5,685 bases of DNA from Deltaproteobacteria bacterium (lineage in GTDB: Bacteria > Desulfobacterota > Desulfobaccia > Desulfobaccales > 0-14-0-80-60-11): assembly GCA_019308625.1 (NCBI GenBank), contig JAFDHU010000157.1:1-5685 (forward strand), in the 5' to 3' direction. The number at the start of each line of letters is the position of its first letter. Within the stretch, counting starts at the first letter, position 1. The notes below the pieces were generated by a model that saw only the letters and a program-made list of their open reading frames with translations, made no database searches and was not told where the DNA came from. Below, piece by piece: positions 1 to 5,111 of this stretch. The translations under genes and the position numbers were made by a program.

Positions 1-27
1 TTAAAGAATTTTAAAGCCGAGGTTTAA

Positions 28-50
28 CTGAGGGTCCCCGCCCCTCTCAG
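28..50 (+). other. small hairpin overlapping the leader of the ThiF-like gene
   Basis: CTGAG (28-32) and CTCAG (46-50) form an inverted repeat that extends two pairs inward (one G-T, one G-C) around a C-rich loop. It ends six bases before the ATG at 56 and covers the only purine-rich stretch (AGGGA, 49-53) that could help ribosome binding. It could modulate translation, but a hairpin this short can arise by chance. Confidence 0.25.
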
Positions 51-55
51 GGAAT

Positions 56-1327
56 ATGAAATACTCCTACCCGGTTCACCCACATATTCCTGCGGCCCAG
101 CGCCTGGACCGCCAACTGCGCATCGATGGCTGGAACCAGAGGGCCTTGGAGCAGACCGTGGTGGGAGTGGTGGGCGACGAGGAGCTTACGGTCTCCCTGT
201 TCCTGCTGTCCGCGGCTGCCCTGGGGCTGAACCGCCTCAAGGTCCTGACCCCCCGGGTGGACGCCACCTTGGTGGACATAGCCGGCAAGCTCAACCCGGA
301 GCTACGCCTGACTCTGCTGGAAGGCTACTACACTCATCCAGTCATCGGCGAGCTGTTCGCCGATTGCCGGGTGGTGGTGGATTTCAGCGCATATGCCTTG
401 GCTGCCAAGCTGATCCTGCAGCAGGCTTATCAGGAGAACCGGGCGGTGGTCCGGGGCAGCTTTCTGGCAGAAAACCACTTCCAAGGGCTGCAGGTGTTCA
501 CCTATTTCCGGGGCCGGGAGTGGCAGGAGCTGGAACAAATGCTGCCTTCAGCCAACCTTCCGGCACCCCGGACCCATGATTCTGTGCTCTCCATCATCCT
601 CACCGGGCTGGCCCTGGAGGAGGCCAAAAACCTGCTGATGGGCCGCCCCGTTTCCCCGCATATCATTGCCTACCGCCGGAAAGAGCTTCCTCCCGCTCGC
701 CAAGACCTGGCTATACTGGTGGTGGGAGCCGGCGCCCTGGGCAACTTTGTGGGCCTGGGGTTGGCGTTCTCCGGCTTTACCCGGATCACCTTCATGGACG
801 GCGATGTGGTGGAGCCCACCAACCTGAACCGCCAGATTCTCTTCTACGACGCAGTGGGTCAAAGCAAAGCCGAGACCTTGGCCGCCCGCCTCAACCACCA
901 TTGGCGCACTCAGGCCCGGGGCGTGGTGGGTTATTTCCAGGAACACACTGACGTCTCCCCCTATGACCTCATCATTGACTGCGTGGACAACTTTGAGAGC
1001 AGGATTGTGCTCAGCCATCAGGCCAAAAAACACAGCAAAATGCTGGTCAGCGGGGGGGCCGGCGTCTCTGCCGGGCAGGTGGTGGCCTACGACCCGAGCC
1101 AAGACGGCCCCACGCCGGCAGAGCTCCTGGGGCTGCCGGACATCGTTAGCCGGAGAACCCCGGGCTCTTACCAGCGGGAGCGGGCCGCCTGTGTGTATCA
1201 GCCTGACCCCGCGGTCATCATGACCAACCAGATTGTGGGCGGCCTGATGGTGGACGCCTGCCGCCAGCTCGCTGCCGGCATCAGCCCTCCCAACCTGTTT
1301 TACGAAAACCCGGTGATTTCCACCTGA
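56..1327 (+). CDS. tandem ThiF/E1-like adenylating protein (pseudo-dimer)
   Basis: ThiF/MoeB/E1 superfamily, 423 residues, nearly twice the length of a single ThiF domain. Residues 15-200 are a degenerate first domain: it opens with RLDRQLR (16-22), the usual entry motif that carries the arginine finger, but its nucleotide loop reads VVGDEELT instead of GxGxxG. Residues 217-423 are a complete second domain: VGAGALGN (223-230), MDGDVVEPTNLNRQ (247-260), K271 in GQSKA, and DCVDN (308-312). C379 in ERAAC aligns by eye with the catalytic cysteine of E. coli ThiF. No CxxC pair is present, so the structural zinc site of ThiF/MoeB is absent. The family adenylates the C terminus of a ubiquitin-like or sulfur-carrier protein; the partner here is unknown and not in the window. 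An in-frame stop at 29-31 and no upstream start leave ATG 56 as the start; the ribosome binding site is weak. Cytoplasmic by inference. Confidence 0.95.
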   Translation: MKYSYPVHPHIPAAQRLDRQLRIDGWNQRALEQTVVGVVGDEELTVSLFLLSAAALGLNRLKVLTPRVDATLVDIAGKLNPELRLTLLEGYYTHPVIGELFADCRVVVDFSAYALAAKLILQQAYQENRAVVRGSFLAENHFQGLQVFTYFRGREWQELEQMLPSANLPAPRTHDSVLSIILTGLALEEAKNLLMGRPVSPHIIAYRRKELPPARQDLAILVVGAGALGNFVGLGLAFSGFTRITFMDGDVVEPTNLNRQILFYDAVGQSKAETLAARLNHHWRTQARGVVGYFQEHTDVSPYDLIIDCVDNFESRIVLSHQAKKHSKMLVSGGAGVSAGQVVAYDPSQDGPTPAELLGLPDIVSRRTPGSYQRERAACVYQPDPAVIMTNQIVGGLMVDACRQLAAGISPPNLFYENPVIST

Positions 1328-1592
1328 CTGCGGGGGGCTCTATCTCAAAAAGAAAGGCGCCACCTGACCCATTTTTTGCCTGGCAACTTTGGGCCCAGAG
1401 CCTTGTCCGGTGATTACCCCGACTGAACTGAGGGCTAAAAAACTCCGCATTTGTAGTGCAAAACGGCCTAAAATTTGCATAACACCTTCTTGAAAGGGCG
1501 CGGCAATACAGTATGCCTTAACTTGTGTTTGATGGCGATTGCTGGTTTTGGCCTGCTGCCTGCTTTTATGATGGGGGCCGTCCGAGCAAGCA

Positions 1593-1610
1593 GTCCGGAA
1601 ATTTCCGGAC
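1593..1610. repeat. 18-bp perfect palindrome, operator-like
   Basis: GTCCGGAAATTTCCGGAC equals its own reverse complement. Flanking GCA (1590-1592) and TGC (1612-1614) extend the dyad further with a single bulged base. The 8-base core GAAATTTC recurs in the palindrome at 1769-1782, centred 174 bp downstream. Perfect symmetry without a loop fits a dimeric DNA-binding protein better than an RNA terminator. Confidence 0.6.
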
Positions 1611-1760
1611 CTGCACCGCGGAGATGGGGTCTAAAATCCGGTTTTAATCAGGGGTCATCGGCCCCGGCCAGTGATAGAGGGTGTAAATTTGCGCCCGCGG
1701 CAAGGGGAAGGGAAACTTGGAACATTGGGTGAATTTGCTGGTGTTATTGGAATAAAATTC

Positions 1761-1789
1761 TTACAATGAGAGAAATTTCTCTGTTAAAT
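1761..1789 (+). promoter_or_regulatory. possible promoter of the Prim-Pol-like gene
   Basis: TTACAA (1761-1766) and TTAAAT (1784-1789) are separated by 17 bases, and the 14-bp palindrome fits inside that spacer. Transcription from this site would begin near 1796-1800, giving an almost leaderless message. This would agree with the absence of any Shine-Dalgarno sequence before ATG 1800. The -35 match is poor (3 of 6), so this remains a weak prediction. Confidence 0.25.
1769..1782. repeat. 14-bp perfect palindrome upstream of the Prim-Pol-like gene
   Basis: AGAGAAATTTCTCT is a perfect palindrome ending 17 bases before the start codon at 1800. It shares the core GAAATTTC with the 18-bp palindrome at 1593-1610. 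Its position is typical of a repressor operator. Additional short arms, ACAAT (1763-1767) and ATTGT (1788-1792), flank it slightly off-centre. Confidence 0.55.
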
Positions 1790-1799
1790 TGTGTAGCCT

Positions 1800-3350
1800 A
1801 TGGGCACCCATGACGACGATCCGCAGGTCCTCTCGCCCCGTGTAGGGGAGGACGAACTCAGCCGTATCCTGAACCTGAGGGAGATTCAGGAGCGGAGAGG
1901 CCAGATTGCGGCCTTTGCCCGGCGATACCTGGAACTGGGGTGGAACCTGGTGGTCCTGGACACCGAGCGAGGCAAGGAACTGCCGGTGGATTTCCGCCAG
2001 CCGCCGGAGCAATGGTCCCGGCAGCTTTCCGATTTGGAAGCCCGGGACCTGCCCCTGGGGCTGGGAGTCCGCACTGGCAGCCAGTCCCAGCTCCTGGTGG
2101 TGGAAATCACCGCGGGTCAAGGGGACCTGTTTCTGGACCGTTTGGGTGACTGGCGCTCCGATTGGGTGGCCCAGGGCGGGGATCACCTGGAGCGGCATTT
2201 TTACGTTCTGCCGGCAGGGGCTCGCCTGCCCGGCACCTCCCTCTTCCAGGACGCCCTCATCACGGTGCACGGGGAAGGTGGTTGGGTGATTCTGCCCCCC
2301 TTTTCCGAGTTTTCCGGCAAAACGCCTTGGCGCTGGCTGACGCCGCCCTGGTCCAGCCCGCCGATATATCCTCCGCCGGAGTTGTGGCAGTTTCTCAGGA
2401 AACACGCCTTTGGTTCGGTGGACGGTTCGGTCACCTCGCTTCCGGAAATTCCCTCATGGGCGGAAATCCACGGCCTGATTTCCCCCCATGCTGCGGTGAT
2501 GCAGGCCCTGCTGGCGCCTGTCGACTCCCCCGAAAAATATTACGAAGACCTATTGGAGGTGGCTCTGGAAGCCGGTCTTCAGGATCCCCCGCTCCTTTTA
2601 GGTCTGCTTTGGCATGCCCCTTACGGCGATGCCCGCCACAACCCGGAACGGTGGGAATATCTGGTGGATCTGGTGAGCAGCCGTTATTACCGGGCCTCTG
2701 TCAGCGGGGTGCCTTTGGGCTCCCTGGACGCCCCCCCCACGTTTTCGGCAGAGCCCCTGGTTGTTGAGCGCCATCGCTATGAGGCGGTGCTGGCGGAGTT
2801 GCGGCGACTGTCTGCCCGGGTAGCGGAACTGGAGCAGCAGGTGCTTCAGTGGAGCCAGAGCCCGGCTCCGGAGCCCACTGCTCTAGCTGAGCCACCCCCT
2901 CCTTCCGAGGCCGGGCAGTTCCACGCCGATTCCCTGGACTTTCTGGCCGGCTGGTCTGATTTGGAACGCCAGGTGGCTGAACTGGTGGATAATTTCCTGC
3001 CAGATGCCGAACTCCCGGAAGACCGGCAACACGCTTTCCTGGAGAGTTTGGTCACCGATCAGGAAGGAGGCTTGGGGGACTTCAGCGAAGTCCTCAAGCG
3101 AAAAGTCCAGAAATCCCAGCAGGAAGAAGAGATTGAAGAGGCCATCCAGGAGTGTTTGGCAGAGAACCCTGATTTGGCCGACGACCAGCGCAAAATAGAT
3201 ATGATTTATTACTGCCTGAAGAATTACGTCAATTTTCACCCTGATCTCATGGGCCTGTCCCTCCGGGAGCGGGTGGCGGAAGCCTGCCGCATGGCCCGGG
3301 AGTTTCTGGGGGAGTCGTATCGGGCCCAGCCGGGAAGGGCTACCTCCTGA
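1800..3350 (+). CDS. Prim-Pol (PF09250)-like protein with degenerate active site
   Basis: 516 residues. Residues 32-200 follow the pattern of the bifunctional primase-polymerase N-terminal domain: GWNLVVLDTERGKELP (47-62), LGLGVRTGSQSQLLVVEITA (86-105), ERHFYVLP (131-138) and VHGEGGWVILPP (156-167) then W177/W179. In active members the second motif carries D-x-D and the last is preceded by Asp; here these positions are E102, T104 and T155, while the motif-II histidine (H133) remains. This suggests a non-catalytic nucleic-acid- or nucleotide-binding domain. Residues about 325-352 form a coiled coil (V330, L334, L337, V341, L344, V348, W351 in heptad spacing), followed by a proline-rich linker (354-369) and an acidic helical C-terminal part (380-503). 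No helicase domain is present, unlike replicative Prim-Pol proteins. ATG 1800 follows an in-frame stop (1794-1796) and has no Shine-Dalgarno. The CDS is certain; the family is assigned by motif reading. Confidence 0.9.
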   Translation: MGTHDDDPQVLSPRVGEDELSRILNLREIQERRGQIAAFARRYLELGWNLVVLDTERGKELPVDFRQPPEQWSRQLSDLEARDLPLGLGVRTGSQSQLLVVEITAGQGDLFLDRLGDWRSDWVAQGGDHLERHFYVLPAGARLPGTSLFQDALITVHGEGGWVILPPFSEFSGKTPWRWLTPPWSSPPIYPPPELWQFLRKHAFGSVDGSVTSLPEIPSWAEIHGLISPHAAVMQALLAPVDSPEKYYEDLLEVALEAGLQDPPLLLGLLWHAPYGDARHNPERWEYLVDLVSSRYYRASVSGVPLGSLDAPPTFSAEPLVVERHRYEAVLAELRRLSARVAELEQQVLQWSQSPAPEPTALAEPPPPSEAGQFHADSLDFLAGWSDLERQVAELVDNFLPDAELPEDRQHAFLESLVTDQEGGLGDFSEVLKRKVQKSQQEEEIEEAIQECLAENPDLADDQRKIDMIYYCLKNYVNFHPDLMGLSLRERVAEACRMAREFLGESYRAQPGRATS

Positions 3351-3374
3351 TTCCCCTAAGTCTTGACCGCCGCT

Positions 3375-3394
3375 CCGGGCAAGCCGCGGCCCGG
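3375..3394. other. GC-rich hairpin between convergent genes
   Basis: CCGGGC (3375-3380) and GCCCGG (3389-3394) form a 6-bp stem with an 8-base loop, 25 bases after the stop of the Prim-Pol-like gene and in the gap facing the convergent small membrane-protein gene. It could act as a terminator, but no T-run follows directly. CCGGGCA is also directly repeated (3375-3381, 3391-3397). Confidence 0.25.
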
Positions 3395-3494
3395 GCATCC
3401 CTCGTTTCTGTGACCCTGATGGTTCTCTCACCAGCACGCCGCAGCGACGTCGTTCAGGAAACGTTACAATAGCAGCCCGACCCGTTCAGGATCT

Positions 3495-3632
3495 TTAACG
3501 CCGTAGCGGCGCCGCGGGTGGGGGACACCGTCCGAAAATCTTCTTCAGTTTATGGATCAGACCCACAATAAGCAGGACAATAGCGGCTAACTCGCAGGCC
3601 AGCAGGAACCAGTAGAAGGTGAACGCCAGCAT
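3495..3632 (-). CDS. 45-residue single-span membrane protein
   Basis: Small reading frame on the minus strand encoding 45 residues. Residues 3-26 form one strongly hydrophobic helix (aromatic start FTFYWFLLACE, then AAIVLLIVGLI) with a single acidic residue, E14, inside it. It is followed by the basic segment HKLKKIFGR (27-35) and a proline/arginine tail ending PLRR. By the positive-inside rule the C terminus should be cytoplasmic and the short N terminus periplasmic. AAGGGA lies six bases before the ATG, and no other start codon exists between the ATG and the upstream in-frame stop (3726-3728), so the start is well fixed. It lies 225 bases downstream of the lipoprotein gene on the same strand and may be cotranscribed. 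I do not recognise the family. Small single-span proteins often act as subunits or regulators of membrane complexes, but nothing here shows the partner. Confidence 0.65.
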   Translation of the reverse strand: MLAFTFYWFLLACELAAIVLLIVGLIHKLKKIFGRCPPPAAPLRR

Positions 3633-3638
3633 TCGGAA

Positions 3639-3644
3639 TCCCTT
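3639..3644 (-). promoter_or_regulatory. ribosome binding site of the small membrane protein
   Basis: On the minus strand AAGGGA is followed by six bases and then ATG at 3632. This is the best-placed Shine-Dalgarno in the window and the main reason for calling this short gene. Confidence 0.6.
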
Positions 3645-3857
3645 TCCGGGGTTAACGGGTGCAAACCGGATACCAAAATCTTCTGCTGACCAAGTTAATC
3701 CATTGACTTGGGAGAGGATGCTTTTTTACTCAATTGCAGAAACAGGGCCTGAACCAGTTCCCTTTCCCGCGCAGCCTACCCCAGACTTTGGTTTTGTTTC
3801 CGGCCTGTAGAGAGAGGAGGAATTTCTGCGGGATCCAGCGGAATTAGATAAGCAGGC

Positions 3858-4295
3858 TCACCAGGAGCGCTTCTTCCAGGGAGGGGGTGGGGCCTCTTGT
3901 TCCACCAGTTGATCCGAAGCGCGGTAGTAGTCTCGCTTTCCTTTGCCTACCAAGCGGTTGTTCTGAAAAATGAAGGGAGTGTAGCCGCCGCGCACAGTGC
4001 CGCTGCCGGCATAGTCCATATTATGAGTGCGGTAAAAATAGAAGGTGAAGCGCCCGCCGCGGTAGTCCCCTACTTCCTGCACCGGCGGTGGGCCCATGAT
4101 GCTTTCCACTTCTGTCCGGCTCATGCCCAGCCTCACATCCTGGAGCCGCAGATAGCTGCTAAATATCTGTTGCCGGGGCCATTGGGTGAGGATTCTCTGT
4201 CCACACCCCGCGGCCAGCAATCCCAGCATCAGCAACAGGGCAGAAAGATATCCGGAGACCTTCCCCAGCGGTTTGCAGGGCTTTCTTAAGAACAT
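3858..4295 (-). CDS. BamE/DUF3192-like outer-membrane lipoprotein
   Basis: 145 residues. The N terminus is a lipoprotein signal peptide: basic residues (R4, K5, K8, K12), a hydrophobic core (about 16-29) and the lipobox LAAGC with the lipidated cysteine at 31. The mature part contains VRLGMSRTEVESIMGPPPV (54-72), the helix-turn signature of the BamE/SmpA-like fold. It continues with a beta-rich stretch, FTFYFYRTHNMDY (83-95) and FIFQNNRLVGKGKRDYY (108-124), closest by eye to DUF3192. The tail is proline/lysine-rich (EAPPPPWKKRSW). Members are small envelope lipoproteins; BamE supports outer-membrane protein assembly, while DUF3192 proteins have no settled role. No Asp follows Cys31 (residues 32-33 are Gly-Gln), so inner-membrane retention is not predicted and outer-membrane sorting is likely. 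A good promoter lies 60-88 bases upstream. The overlapping opposite-strand frame is a shadow. Confidence 0.92.
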   Translation of the reverse strand: MFLRKPCKPLGKVSGYLSALLLMLGLLAAGCGQRILTQWPRQQIFSSYLRLQDVRLGMSRTEVESIMGPPPVQEVGDYRGGRFTFYFYRTHNMDYAGSGTVRGGYTPFIFQNNRLVGKGKRDYYRASDQLVEQEAPPPPWKKRSW

Positions 4296-4354
4296 TAATC
4301 TCTTGCCTGACAGAGCCTGACTTCAGGGCACCAGCAAAGGTATTTGCTATGTGC

Positions 4355-4383
4355 AATATAAATCGGAAACCGCCGACAATCAA
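4355..4383 (-). promoter_or_regulatory. sigma-70-type promoter of the lipoprotein gene
   Basis: On the minus strand TTGATT (rc of 4378-4383) is followed by exactly 17 bases and TATATT (rc of 4355-4360). This matches TTGACA at 4 of 6 and TATAAT at 5 of 6 positions. Transcription would start near 4348, leaving a leader of about 50 bases before the ATG at 4295. It is the best promoter seen in the window. Confidence 0.55.
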
Positions 4384-4508
4384 CCCTAACGGTTCCTGAA
4401 GAAAGGCAGGCAGGTTGCAGGGATGACTCCGGGCCAGCGCCTGACCCGTCTATCGGTCCTGTCTCCTCCAAAGTTTTGCCCGGGGACTGAAGCACCTGAG
4501 GCAAAGCC

Positions 4509-4526
4509 TAGACTTTGAAAAGTCTA
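4509..4526. repeat. perfect 7-bp stem, 4-base loop
   Basis: TAGACTT and AAGTCTA pair perfectly around the tetraloop TGAA. It is AT-rich and lacks a following T-run, so it is not a typical terminator. It could be an RNA hairpin or a protein-binding dyad. Confidence 0.4.
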
Positions 4527-4604
4527 TACTTTGGCCCATCCCCGATCTCGAAACTGTTATTTCAAATAGGGGTTCTTCTGAGAAACACCTCAACATCAAC
4601 CCCC

Positions 4605-4620
4605 GGGTGGCTTTCCACCC
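4605..4620 (-). repeat. perfect 6-bp stem with tetraloop downstream of the small unknown gene
   Basis: GGGTGG (4605-4610) pairs with CCACCC (4615-4620) around a 4-base loop, 50 bases after the stop of the minus-strand gene at 4670. It could contribute to 3' end formation or stability of that message, although no T-run follows. Confidence 0.35.
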
Positions 4621-4669
4621 ATGGCCCCTGCCGGACGCGGCCAATACTTTCTGTCGGTTGGAAACCCTG

Positions 4670-4939
4670 TCAGTTGGCGGCTTCCATGACCTGTTCTTTT
4701 AGGGGCTCCTGCAAAGGTGCACCTTTCACGGAAGACCGCTCCCGGTAAAATGCCTTCAACCGGCGGCGGATGATCCTGCCTTCCTCCCCCATCTTGGCCA
4801 GGATGTGTTCGGTGAGGGGGGTCAGGTCCTCATGGGCCAAAATAACCGTCTTTTTATTCCGCTTCATTTTCTCCAACCCCTGCGCAATTTTTTTTCGCGC
4901 CCGTTCAATTTCGGTGCCAAGCCGGACCGAGGACGGCAT
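4670..4939 (-). CDS. small charged helical protein of unknown function
   Basis: 89 residues from ATG 4939, or 65 from an internal ATG at 4867. Codons show GC-rich third positions and the composition is protein-like, unlike the opposite-strand frames. Residues 8-30 are a lysine/arginine-rich amphipathic helix (GTEIERARKKIAQGLEK). Then comes a short strand-like KTVILAHEDL (30-39) and a second basic helical part (TEHILAKMGEEGRIIRRRLK, 43-62). No membrane span, signal peptide or cysteine is present. The first ATG has no ribosome binding site. The internal ATG (Met25) is preceded by AGGGG nine bases upstream and GGAG three bases upstream, so the shorter form is a real alternative. Basic charge could suit nucleic-acid binding, but that is speculation. 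I do not recognise the family. It lies 172 bases downstream of the glutamine amidotransferase-like gene on the same strand. Confidence 0.62.
   Translation of the reverse strand: MPSSVRLGTEIERARKKIAQGLEKMKRNKKTVILAHEDLTPLTEHILAKMGEEGRIIRRRLKAFYRERSSVKGAPLQEPLKEQVMEAAN
4713..4726. repeat. 14-bp perfect palindrome inside the small unknown gene
   Basis: AAAGGTGCACCTTT equals its own reverse complement. It lies in the coding sequence for the VKGAPL segment near the C terminus of the protein, so it may be chance. Its GC centre sets it apart from the GAAATTTC palindromes. Confidence 0.35.
4904..4920 (-). promoter_or_regulatory. sigma-54-like -24/-12 element
   Basis: On the minus strand TTGGCACCGAAATTGAA matches the sigma-54 consensus YTGGCACGRNNNTTGCW at 15 of 17 positions, including the -24 GG and the -12 G, but the important -12 C is A. 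It would start transcription about 20-25 bases before the internal ATG at 4867, which has purine-rich ribosome-binding sequence. It lies within the longer version of the coding frame, so both cannot be fully right. Confidence 0.25.
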
Positions 4940-5034
4940 AGGGCGGCGAGGCCTCGGCCGTTCCTGGAATTACGGCTATTTCGGTCCTTTTGCTCGAAAA
5001 GTCCGGCGTTGGCAGGGGAAAAAATTGCCGCTCG

Positions 5035-5089
5035 GAGGTGGGATGCGCTGGGCCGGACGCCTCGGTCCAACTAACGGACCTGTCACCTC
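5035..5089 (-). other. nested inverted repeats in the gap after the amidotransferase-like gene
   Basis: GAGGTG (5035-5040) pairs with CACCTC (5084-5089) and encloses GGTCC (5064-5068)/GGACC (5076-5080) with a 7-base loop. On the minus strand the structure is followed about 10 bases later by TTTTTT (rc of 5020-5025 region). It may belong to a terminator or structured RNA downstream of the stop at 5112. No known riboswitch or small-RNA signature was recognised. Confidence 0.2.
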
Positions 5090-5111
5090 GTAGCCCGACC
5101 CTGGGCAGAGG

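Larger units (their letters stand above)
1328..1799. other. 472-base intergenic region with palindromes
   Basis: No convincing gene. The stretch holds an inverted repeat TGCAAA (1457-1462)/TTTGCA (1474-1479), an 18-bp perfect palindrome (1593-1610), and an AT-rich segment (about 1740-1795) with a 14-bp palindrome just before the next gene. A TTG-started reading frame (1475-1732, +) begins with a signal-peptide-like hydrophobic stretch (about residues 13-36) but lacks a ribosome binding site and continues into sequence that does not look coding. It may be a decayed gene or chance. No clear terminator for the upstream gene was found. Confidence 0.6.
4384..4669. other. intergenic region with several hairpins, no gene seen
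   Basis: The space between the lipoprotein promoter and the small unknown gene shows no convincing reading frame on either strand. It contains three inverted repeats: TTTGCC (4475-4480)/GGCAAA (4500-4505), a perfect 7-bp stem at 4509-4526 and a perfect 6-bp stem at 4605-4620. None is followed by a clear T-run on either strand. Confidence 0.5.

Noticed and set aside
548..1102. Long minus-strand frame (184 residues) opposite the ThiF-like gene
   Set aside because: It lies wholly opposite a gene with clear ThiF motifs and has no recognisable motif. GC-rich third positions create such antisense frames.
1340..1480. 46-residue minus-strand frame starting at 1480
   Set aside because: It has a modest AAGG upstream of ATG but no recognisable features, and composition is not convincing. 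Conservation data would be needed.
1475..1732. 85-residue plus-strand frame with a signal-peptide-like N terminus
   Set aside because: It has a TTG start and no ribosome binding site, its mature part looks non-coding, and it spans the 18-bp palindrome. Kept only as a note in the intergenic entry.
1761..2405. 214-residue minus-strand frame opposite the Prim-Pol-like gene
   Set aside because: Shadow of the 516-residue plus-strand frame, which shows domain motifs and a coiled coil.
3703..3730. Plus-strand TTGACT-17-TTACTC promoter-like pair
   Set aside because: The -35 is good, but the -10 is poor and no plus-strand gene follows before the convergent minus-strand lipoprotein gene.
3619..3810. 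63-residue plus-strand frame
   Set aside because: It overlaps the start and ribosome binding site of the small membrane-protein gene on the other strand, starts at GTG and shows no domain or good upstream signal.
3897..4289. 130-residue plus-strand frame opposite the lipoprotein gene
   Set aside because: The minus strand carries a lipobox, BamE/DUF3192-like motifs and a promoter, so this is antisense shadow.
4805..5093. Plus-strand frames of 89 and 107 residues
   Set aside because: They overlap the minus-strand gene at 4670-4939, which has better codon character, and they show no motifs.
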